Assembly: GCA_003255065.1 (NCBI GenBank) | Contig: QAOA01007326.1 | Coordinates: forward strand, 62,001 to 126,000 | Reading direction: 5' to 3' | DNA: 64,000 nucleotides | DNA from: Cercis canadensis | Lineage: Eukaryota; Streptophyta; Magnoliopsida; Fabales; Fabaceae | Shown here: positions 55,640-64,000 of the stretch, piece by piece | Layout: every line of letters begins with the position of its first letter | Numbering within the stretch: the stretch's first letter is position 1 | Translations under genes and position numbers: made by a program | Notes under the pieces: model-generated | The model's database searches: none | What the model was told of the DNA's origin: nothing | Seen by the model: only the letters and a program-made list of their open reading frames with translations

Positions 55640-58600
55640 CTCAAGCTGGAGCATACATATTATATGTTCCAAGCTTGTTACAAATGTAGTTAACCAGAGG
55701 GCCTCCGAGAGACTTAGTAAATATATCTGCTAGCTGGTCATTTGATCTAACAAAACCAGTAGCAATATCCCCTGAAAGTATTTTCTATCTAATAAAGTAA
55801 CAGTCAATCTCTATATGTTTGATCCTTTCATGGAAGACTGGATTAGAGGCAATGTGGAGAGCTACTTGGTTATCACATATTAGTTTTGTTTGTTGAACCT
55901 TCATGAATTTTAACTCTTGAAGTAACTGTTTCAGCCATATGAGTTCACAAGTTGCTTTAGCCATGGCTCGGTATTTTGCCTTAGCCGTGGATAGAGCAAC
56001 AACAAATTATTTCTTGCTCTTCCATGACACTAGATTGCCCCCAATAAATACACAATATCTAGTGGTTAAGCGTATATTGTATGGAAAGCCTGCCTAGTCA
56101 GCATTTGAATAGCCAACCACCTGAGTATGTCCTTTACTTTCATACAATAGGCCTTTACCTGGTGCCTTCCTGATGTATTTTAAAATACAAAAACTACTGC
56201 ATCCCAATGACTATTACACGAAGCACTTAGTAATTGACTGAGTACACTCATTGGGAAGGCAATATCAGGACGTGTCACTGTGAGATAGTTGAGTTTCCTA
56301 ACAAGTCTTTAGTATCTACTAGGATTTCATAAGGGCTCCCCCTGCTCAGGTAGGAGCTTGACATTTGGATCCATTGGAGTATCCACAGGTTTGCAGTTTG
56401 ACATGCATGTTTCTTTCAATATATTCAAGTCATATTTTTCGTTGTGAGATGGCAACACCCTTTCGAGATTGAGCAACTTCTATTCCCATAAAGTACTTGA
56501 GTTTGCCCAAATCTTTTGTCTGAAAGTGTTGGAATAGATATTGCTTGAGTTTCTGTATGCCCTCTTGATCATTCCCTATAATCAAAATGTCATCCATATA
56601 GACAACCAAATAAATGCATCAGTTAGGGGATGAGTGAAAGTAAAAGATTGAATGATCGGCCTCACTTCGAGTCATACCAAACTGTCGGACAACTGAACTA
56701 AATCTCCCAAACCAAGGCCGTGAAGATTGTTTAAGTCCATAGAGAGATCGGCGAAGTGTACACACCAATCTAGACTTCCCCTGAGCAACAACTCCAGGAG
56801 GTTGCTCCATATACAATTTCTTTTGCAATTTGCCATGTAGAAAGGCATTTTTAATATCCAATTGATAAAGGGGTAGTGGTGAATGGCAGCCATAAAGAGA
56901 AAGAGGCGAACAGAGGCCATCTTGGCAACTGGAGAGAAGGTATCACCATAATCAAGTCTGTAGATCTAGGTGTATCCCTTGGCAACCAGTTGGGCTTTCA
57001 AACTATCTATTTAGCCATCAGGGACAACTTTGACTGTGTAAATCCAACGACAACCAATTGTGGATTTACCACGTGGTAAAGGCACCAAATCCCAAGTGCT
57101 ATTGGCCTCTAAAGCAGCCATCTCATCAATCATTGCCTTACGCCAGCCTGGGTCAGAAAGTGTTTCACCTACATTCTTAGGAATAAAAACAGGAGACAAA
57201 GATGACATAAAAGCAGAATATTGTGGAGACAAACAGTGATAGCTCACAAAATTATAAATAGGGTAAGGGTTGCGATTATGATGAATACCTTTGAGTTCAG
57301 CAATGGAACGGTCCAAGTTAGAGACTAGAACTGGAGAAGTAACCAGAGTAGGAGATGAATCCAATGGGATAGTAGTAGGATTGTCATTGGTGGTAGGGTT
57401 TTCAACAGGCTCAGTGATAGGTGGCACAATGGTAGGGTTCTCAATAGGCTTAATGACAGGTGACAGAATGGTAGGGTTCTCAACAGGTTCAGGTCGAGGT
57501 CGACGATGGTAGGTGAGGAAAGGAAGTGTCGAGTCCTCTATAGGACCACTGGAGTCATTAGAAGAAATAGCCTGTGGAATAAGACTAGTACATGAAATAG
57601 GGAGAACCTGAGTAACAGTAGAACAATCAGGATGCCCTAAAGTGGGAAAGAATGGGGTTGTCTTAAAGAATGTGACATATAGGGAAACTATATAACATTT
57701 GAGTTCAGGAAAGAAACAATGGTAACCCTTTTGCAAACGGGAATAACCCAAAAAGACATATTTGAAAGATTTTGCATGTAACTTATCTTTACTTGGAGTG
57801 AGATCATGAGCAAAACATGTGCAACCGAAGACACGAAGAGGAAGAGAGTAGAATGGCTGATTGGGAAATAAAAGAGAATGAGGCACCTAATTTTGTAAAA
57901 CGGAAGATGGCATGCGATTAATCAAATAACATGTAGTAATAACCGCATCTCCCCAAAAATGCAAGGGAACATTATTATAAATGAGGAGAGTACGGGCAGT
58001 CTCAATCAAGTGTCTATTTTTCCGCTCAGCCACTCCATTTTGTTGAGGAGTATAAGCATAAGAAGATTGATGGAGAATACCCTAAGAAGTCATAAAAGAT
58101 TGAAATGGAGCAGAAAAATATTCTCGAGCATTATCATTCCGGAAGGTGCAAATGGTGATTCCAAATTGAGTTTTAATTTTTGAGCAAAAAGTTCGAAAAA
58201 TAGAGAATAGTTTTGAATGGTTTTTCATTAAAAATAACCAAGTACATTGGGAAAAATCATCAACAAAGGTAACAAAGTATTGAAAACTCAGAGTTGAGTT
58301 GACATAATTAGGACCCCATACATCAGAATGAACAAGTGAAAAAAGAGACTCAGCTTGTTTATTGACACAACTAGGAAAAGAACTACGAACATGTTTTCCT
58401 AATTGACAAGACTCACGTTCTAAAGAAGACACACTAGAGAGACTTGGCACCATCTTTTGTAGTTTCTGTAAGCTAGGATGTCCCAAACGATGATGAAAAA
58501 GTTAAGTTGAATTAGCAGCAATACAAGCCACAGGAGATGAAAAAGTTCATGCCTTACTCCAATCATCCTCCCAGTGTTCCGCTCCTACACAAGAACATAA

Positions 58601-59861
58601 TTAGCTACAAAGGTAACATAATAAGGTAGGGTTTGGGTTAATTGGCTTACAGAAATTAGCTTACAGAAATCAAATTAAATGGACACCCAGGAACAAAGAG
58701 AACATAATTTAAAGATAGGGAGTGCAAGGGTTTGGCCTATCCAATGCCTTTGACTTTAGTTTGTGAGCCATCAGCTAAGGTAATAGTGGATAATGAAGTA
58801 GAATAAGTGATATGAGAAAATAAATTCTTATTACCAGACATGTGATCAGAAGCACTATAATCAAGAACCCAAGGTCCAAGACAGGATGACTGAGAGATGC
58901 ATGTAGTAGGGTTACCAGTCTGAGCAATAGAGGCTATGGAGGTGGGCTGAATATTCTCTTGGAGTCTTAGGAACTCATTGTAATCAGCAGCAAAGATGGA
59001 TATAGTGCCAGAGGAGGAATTATATTGTGCAACATTAGCAATCTTAAGAGGTCGACCATGAAGAAGAAAGCAATGATCCACTGTATGGCCAATTTTATGG
59101 CAGTCAATACACCCTGGGCGATCTCTATTTCAAGCTTGCTGATCACCACGTCCTCCCTTACCATCCTCTCGAAGGTTCATGTGAAAGACTAGAATAGTAG
59201 AACCAGCTGAGGTAGTCGAAACAGAGATACTTATAGGTGCGGAAATACTGATTAACTACTCAAACATCGTGTCCATAGTAGGAACCCTAAGGTTGGCCAG
59301 AATTTGGTTACGGATCGAATCCAATTCAGAGGGCAAGCTGGCAAGTGCAAGGACCATGAAGAATTTGCCACGATGTTCCTCTTGTTAAGCAACATCAATT
59401 GAGAATAACATCATCTCATTAAATTCCTGCTAAAAAGTCTTGATCTACCCCAAATAAGTTTGCATATCCAGATCCTGTTTCTTAATTGTTTTCATCTGAA
59501 AGACAACAATATACAGACAATTTATATCGTTTAAGTAGAGTTTCTTGGCCTTCTTCCAAACCTCATAACAAGTACAATAACGTCGATATTGGCTAACAAG
59601 AGCACGATCAATAGACTACCAAAGAACATTACAGAGATAAGCATCAACCTGCTTCCACTTAGGCTGATCTTTCGTAGGGATGTCATTAATTTGTTTTACT
59701 AAGTGTTCCTCATGGCCCTGACCTAAAAATCAGAACTCCACAGAGGCTGACCAAGTCATATAGTTGCTAGAACTAGTTAATTTTTCACCACAGATAGTTG
59801 GAGTGGAAGAAAAAGTAAGGAATGAATGGTGACCAAAAGTTTCCTTGTCTGAAGAAGCCAT
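55640..59861 (-). pseudogene. copia gag-pol remnant in the AlaRS intron
   Basis: ATG at 59861 (MASSDKETFGHHSFL), then a gag with LTSSNYMTWSASVEFW and several stops, and a zinc knuckle CIDCHKIGHTVDHC near 59090. Protease is degraded (WVLDYSASDHMSG). Integrase has MGHPSLQKLQ, HSDVWGP, FRNDNAREY and PQQNGVAERKNRH. The segment CFAHDLTPSKDKL and FLGYSRLQKGY precedes reverse transcriptase with STWDLVPLPRGK, QLDIKNAFLHG-like, RRSLYGLKQSSRPWF and YMDDI-type sequence near 56590. RNase H runs to about 55640. Multiple stops and frameshifts leave no functional product. Confidence 0.9.
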
Positions 59862-60293
59862 TTGGATATGTTACTAACCATTAACAAAGAAGAACATAAT
59901 TGTTATGATGCTATATAGGTCAGATAACACCAAAGGAAGGGCAAGAATAGGTCAAAAATACGCTGGAGGAGAGATCTGGAAAGTTTCACGCGCAAAAGAA
60001 GCTGGTGGTGCATGGGCATCATGAGCAGAGACTAAAGTAGCTTGTGTAGGCGCGTGCGGTGGCGGATGGCAGTGGGTTTTCAGGGAATGGCTAGTCGGAA
60101 GGTTCTAAGGTTGATTGTGGGGTCAAAATTGTGAAGCTCGAGTCCTAGGGTAGTTGGATAGAGACACATCCACTAAACCCTAGTATTAGAACACTGCTAA
60201 AGTAAGAACACAATAGGGAGGGGGGAAAACACCATTGGAAAAATTCATAGCGGGAATGGAGAGGTTTTTCTCACTAAAATTGCTTTGATACCA

Positions 60294-60442
60294 TCTTAGA
60301 TTAGTGGAAAAGATTGTGAGTCTAGCTCTTCATAACTATTATTTATCTTAACTATACAACAATAATAGGCCTAATCATATGCTAATTACAAGCCTAAATA
60401 TATGCTATAATAACTATAGTATTTATAGCTAATATTCTAACA
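60294..60442 (-). repeat. 5' LTR of the copia element in the AlaRS intron
   Basis: 149 bp, flanked by the CAGGT duplication on its outer side and the primer site on its inner side. Confidence 0.93.
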
Positions 60443-60713
60443 CAGGTAATCAAGCTGACCCAGATGAAAAATGTTTTTGCAGCAGTTACAATGAATTTTC
60501 CTGTTGCTTGTTAGTCAAATGTCCAAAAAAAATAAGGATTCTAGGTCACTTAGTCATAATGCCAGTAGAGCGGTTAAAAGAATCTCTATAAGGTGTTGTG
60601 CAATATCTTCTAACCCATGTAGAGAAGTTATTATTATTCAATTCCATAATTTGTATAATTTATGATCACATTTCTCATAGTTTTGCCTTATCTACTTCTA
60701 TATTTGGCTTCAG

Positions 60714-60856
60714 GTTTATAAATTACCTACAGATTGCATTTATGCCACATATTTTGGTGGTGATGAAAAGGCTGGTCTAGCTCCTGATTTTGAAGCTAGA
60801 CACATATGGCACAAGTTTTTACCTCCGAATTGTGTTCTTCCTTTTTGGCTATAAAG
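60714..60856 (+). pseudogene. AlaRS exon remnant B
   Basis: After GGCTTCAG it reads [39 protein letters not shown], then VLPF. An extra T then shifts the frame (the expected GxK follows in the next frame) just before AAAG|TATG. Confidence 0.93.
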
Positions 60857-62243
60857 TATGTTTTTGCATTGTTATTTCTTAGCACTTCATAATTTCTGTG
60901 TCCGGTAAATTTGTTTTTGAACCATGAATATTATGTGGATTAGAACCTAAATAACCCTATATTAAGATTGCGGCTACAACTTGTTTCTATTCAGGTTTTG
61001 TAATTATCAATGATATTGCATGCTTAATGGCTATTAGAGTTGGCATATATAGAAAGAATGTTAGCAATTCCTAGCTTTTTGTTACTCTTGCAATTCTATA
61101 CCTTATCTATGACATATTGGTTGACAATGTGATTGCTGTTGGTCACCCATGGTAGGTGATGGAAAATGAAATATCAATTTCAAGACCAGTCAAGCCATTA
61201 ACTTTCTATTTGAATCCTCTGATCAATTTACTTTTTCTAAAATTAATTTTTTTTTAAACAAAATGTTGAATGGAATTATTTTAATAACTCATGCAAAACA
61301 TATATAATGCTACAATATATTTTAATAACTCATGCAAAATTTTTCTAAATTGTATTGTATTCAAATTCTTATTCTTCTAGTATGGTGTTATTGGTACATC
61401 TCTTCTTTCATAAGGGGAAGGTCTAAACACATGGTCGAGGAGAAGAGAAAGGACATACAATGTTAAAATATCATATTTTCTTTTCAAGTTTATTTGGAAC
61501 GATGGAATAAACCTTCAGTGTTGGATGAACTTCAACTTTTGTATTCCATCAAAGTTGGAATTACTTATCTCATATGTTTAGACAACTCTTCAACTAGAAT
61601 TAGAATTTATTTTTTACTTTAAAGAGAATATGCATAAAGAAACAATAAAACTTACTTGCTAATTTGAATGCTTCTCTTGGTCTTTAATAATTTTTACTTA
61701 TTAGTCTCTAAATACTTATTAGTATGCAACATACTATCTGGCCTGTATTTCTTGTAGCATTTTCCAAAGCCTAGATGTGATAAGGACATGCACAATTTTT
61801 AGTGCTCATTGATACAATATTGTCTTATTGGCTTCTTTTTTTTTTTTTGTATATTTTTATTCAAGGTCATTGACCTGTGAATATATTGCTTACCACATAT
61901 CAATTCACTTTCAATTTCAAATGGTTGATAATATANTAATTTTGAATGCTTCTCTTGGTCTCTTATAATTTTTACTTATTAGTCTCTAAATACTTATTAG
62001 TATGCAACATACTATCTGGCTTGTATTTCTTGTAGCATTTTCCAAAGCCTAGATGTGATAAGGACATGCACAATTTTTAGTGCTCATTGATAAAATATTG
62101 TCTTATTGGCTTCTTTTTTTTTTTTTGTATATTTTTATTCAAGGTCATTGACCTGTGAATATATTGCTTACCACATATCAATTCACTTTCAATTTCAAAT
62201 GGTTGATAATATATTGGATATTTAAGTCTTCTCATAACTTGTT
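60857..62243 (+). other. AlaRS pseudogene intron region
   Basis: AT-rich sequence between exon remnants B and C, partly duplicated by the N junction at 61936. The exons that should lie here were not found. Confidence 0.6.
61660..62215. other. Probable false duplication across a single N (61936)
   Basis: 61660-61935 is repeated as 61937-62215 with a few differences, joined by one N. The true intron is therefore about 280 bp shorter than shown. Confidence 0.9.
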
Positions 62244-62371
62244 TGCAAGCAACTGGCACTCAATGGGAAAAGTTGGAGCAGATGATGTAGATGAAGTTGA
62301 CATGGCATACAAGGTTGCTGCAAATCTCATTAGAACTCTATCATTTGCCATAGCTGATGGGTTTTGTCTTG
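62244..62371 (+). pseudogene. AlaRS exon remnant C
   Basis: QATGT is in one frame, then, after a small frameshift, [32 protein letters not shown] and a phase-1 end G|GTATGA. This is the GADD..[21 protein letters not shown] region of AlaRS. Confidence 0.93.
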
Positions 62372-62377
62372 GTATGA

Positions 62378-63077
62378 TATTGTAGACCTGGTTAGTGTCT
62401 TTGTTAACTGATGCAAATCAGCTTGCTACACGCCCTAACCCTAGGAGTGTTCATGATCCCTTGCTTGGAGTTGGAGGCCCGATGACTAGAAGCAGAGCTA
62501 AGCGAGTGAGAGAGGCACTATTGAGCCTAGTCCAAGAGGTGCAGACCAAGGAAAGAGCAGCTGGGCCAAGTTCAGAGTTGAGACGGATCACTTATTTGTC
62601 TCTTATAGAAGGTGCACATGGGCTAGCTTGGAGCCCAAGTTTGGAGCAGGCCAAAAATTATGTTTAATTTAATTAGTTTTATTTTTCGGCCTTTATGTTT
62701 ATGGGTCAAAACGTTTAATTAGTTTTAAATTCGTTTTTATATTTTGGGCCTTTGTGTCTATAGGCCAAAATGGGTATTAGGGTTTTATTAACATTCTTAG
62801 AGGATCCATCATAGCTAGTAGCCTCTTAGCTGAATTGCCTATATAAGGAATTCCTGTATACCTTTGCAAAACAGTTTTGAGATTAATATTATTCAGTTTC
62901 TGAATTATTGAGTTTCTCTGGATTGAGAGCTTCCCTGTTGTTGTTGGGCAAAGAACTTGAACTTAAACTTACCAAGGATCCTTCCTTGTTAAGGGTTCAC
63001 CCTATTGCGATAACCAAGGTCATCCCACAGTTTGGTATCCAGACACTCCGTTTCGATCCTTCGGGTATGCGAACACA
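62378..63077 (+). mobile_element. Gypsy retrotransposon 3' remnant with LTR
   Basis: 62395-62667 is one open frame with GPMTRSRAKRVREALLSLVQ, the pattern found at the extreme 3' end of several plant gypsy polyproteins. An LTR-like sequence starts TGTTTAATTTAATTAG at 62661, with a TATA-like box GCCTATATAAGG near 62838, and ends about GAACACA at 63077. The upstream protein and 5' LTR are missing, so it is a deleted element or a non-autonomous derivative. It lies in the intron between AlaRS exon remnants C and D. Confidence 0.7.
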
Positions 63078-63438
63078 TCATTAACTTTTCCTTTTTTTTG
63101 TACAAGATTCTACATTGAATGTTTTCTCTATAAGTTGTCCTTTTCCCCATTGTTGTAAGTAAGTGGGGATTTATTTTACATAGGAATGGTTTTGCTCTAT
63201 TGGGGGTTATATTAAGAAGATAAATTTCTTTTGGACCATTTTGGAGGCTTTTGAGAATTAGATTTTGATTTTGGATCAATTTAGCTGTGATAGAAGTTTG
63301 GAAAAACATCATGTGACCTTGTCTCTCCCCCTCTTTGTCACTTTGCTTTTAATAATTGAGATTTCCATTTCATTTATGATCTTTTTAAGAGAGAAATAGA
63401 ATTTAGCATCTTATTTGTGTCATGTTTATATATTTTGA
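63078..63438 (+). other. Intron-like spacer, no feature recognised
   Basis: T-rich sequence between the gypsy remnant and AlaRS exon remnant D. No coding pattern is seen. Confidence 0.6.
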
Positions 63439-63510
63439 AGGTAACGAGGGTAGTGAGTATGTTTTGAGGCGTATGCTTCATCGAGCAGTACAGTTTGGAC
63501 GCTCTTAATG
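63439..63510 (+). pseudogene. AlaRS exon remnant D
   Basis: After TTTTGAAG, in the phase that matches remnant C, it reads (G)NEGSEYVLRRMLHRAVQFGR, then a stop. The family has NEGREYVLRRILRRAVRYGR at this point. Confidence 0.88.
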
Positions 63511-63795
63511 GTTTTCCAATGAGAGGGTATAGTAGATTCAAAGAAAGTATTTTTTTTTGTTTCAATGGTTAGCCAGTTTAGTTTGTTTCCAGTACTAAGC
63601 TTTTCTGTGGCTTCCATGACCTGTAAGGATTTCTATAACTTCTTATTCATTTTAAATTTCCAATTAGATATACTTAATCAAGTAATTTTTAACATCGTTA
63701 GAATTGAAAAGGCATCCAGGGTGTTACCCCAAGTAAACATGAATTTGTAAGTAGACATTGTTCTAAATAGGATTTTCTGTTCCTAATGAATCCAG

Positions 63796-63915
63796 GCTTG
63801 TAAATGTTGTGGTGAAAGTGACGGGTGATGTTTTCCTAAGCTAAAAGAGCATGAAGTGCACATCAGGGAGGTAATTAAAGAGGAAGAGGAAAATTTTGGC
63901 AGAACCTTAATTAAG
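63796..63915 (+). pseudogene. AlaRS exon remnant E
   Basis: After AATCCAG it reads LVNVVVKVTGDVF, then a small indel, then LKEHEVHIREVIKEEEENFG and RTLIK. The expected donor GTAAGG is ATAAGG here. The family has VMGDVFPELKxHExxIxEIIKEEExSFGxTLxKG. Confidence 0.87.
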
Positions 63916-64000
63916 ATAAGGGTTATCATATGCATACAAGATTGTTTTAAGGGTTATTTGTCCATGGGACAGTCAACTCTCAACTAAGTTTCAATTCGAG

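Larger units (their letters stand above)
55475..60442 (-). mobile_element. Complete copia retrotransposon in the AlaRS pseudogene intron
   Basis: LTRs are 55475-55633 (3') and 60294-60442 (5') on the minus strand, with CAGGT target duplications at 55470-55474 and 60443-60447. LTRs read TGTTAG..CTCACA; the inner end of the 5' LTR has mutated from TG to TC on the plus strand. A TGGTATCAAAGC primer site follows the 5' LTR (60281-60293) and GAGGGGGAG precedes the 3' LTR. The LTRs differ by at least eight substitutions and two indels over about 150 bp, so this insertion is older than the TA..TA element. Confidence 0.95.
54706..63915 (+). pseudogene. Alanyl-tRNA synthetase pseudogene, five exon remnants
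   Basis: Five pieces of the AlaRS N-terminal half lie in correct order on the plus strand: 54706-54855, 60714-60856, 62244-62371, 63439-63510 and 63796-63915. AlaRS charges tRNA-Ala with alanine. Introns are retained, with GT donors and AG acceptors at most edges, so this is a degenerated gene or a segmental duplicate, not a processed copy. Missing are the exon beginning MNQFKP, with its class II motif region, and the motif 2/3 segment between the second and third pieces. Each exon contains stops or frameshifts. A copia element sits in the first intron and a gypsy remnant in the intron after the third piece. Further exons may continue beyond the window. Confidence 0.88.

Noticed and set aside
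1..64000. tRNA, rRNA or snRNA genes
   Set aside because: None was recognised by eye on either strand; a tRNA covariance search would be needed to exclude them.

Overview
This window is repeat-rich nuclear DNA of a flowering plant, almost certainly a eudicot. The evidence is spliced genes with GT..AG introns, plant copia, Athila, Tat and CACTA transposons nested in one another, and long AT-rich spacers. The retrotransposon proteins and the signs of high heterozygosity would fit a woody perennial such as grapevine, but that is a weak inference. There is no bacterial gene content, operon or CRISPR array.

Layout. 1-2593: 3' end of a decayed copia element with its 3' LTR. 2594-5312: spacer with a (TA)n tract. 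About 5313-13170: 5' LTR, primer site and gag-protease remnant of an Athila-type gypsy element. Its LTR is split by a 4 kb CACTA transposon (6249-10291), which is itself split by a 979 bp solo LTR (8127-9105). 13358 to about 25335: the 3' part of a Tat-lineage gypsy element, made of an integrase remnant, a long antisense extra ORF resembling the plant mobile domain, a polypurine tract, and a very long LTR. That LTR holds another copy of the 979 bp LTR family and a 191 bp tandem repeat. 26490-30618: the one apparently functional gene, nuclear-encoded ribosomal protein bL20 of the mitochondrial type, with two coding exons, a 5' UTR intron and TGGGCY promoter motifs. 31965 to about 38930: remains of a second Tat element (antisense mobile-domain fragment, 35 bp minisatellite, LTR) interrupted by a nearly complete copia element with non-canonical TA..TA LTR ends (33242-38221). 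38931-54700: AT-rich spacer with a complete Sirevirus-like copia element (42614-50970), a 505 bp gap and a long hairpin. 54706-63915: five exon remnants of a broken alanyl-tRNA synthetase gene, with a copia element (55475-60442) in one intron and a gypsy remnant in another.

Two themes connect the window. First, nested insertions: target-site duplications are readable for four insertions (ATCTT, ACATC, GGCTT, CAGGT), which gives a relative order of events. Second, the assembly: seven single-N positions sit between near-identical direct duplicates, the mark of overlapping contig ends from two haplotypes that were not merged. Local duplications at those places are probably false and should not be read as biology. 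I found no new cellular system. The most interesting items are the antisense mobile-domain ORFs in two Tat elements, the degraded alanyl-tRNA synthetase locus, the TA..TA copia element and the assembly signature.
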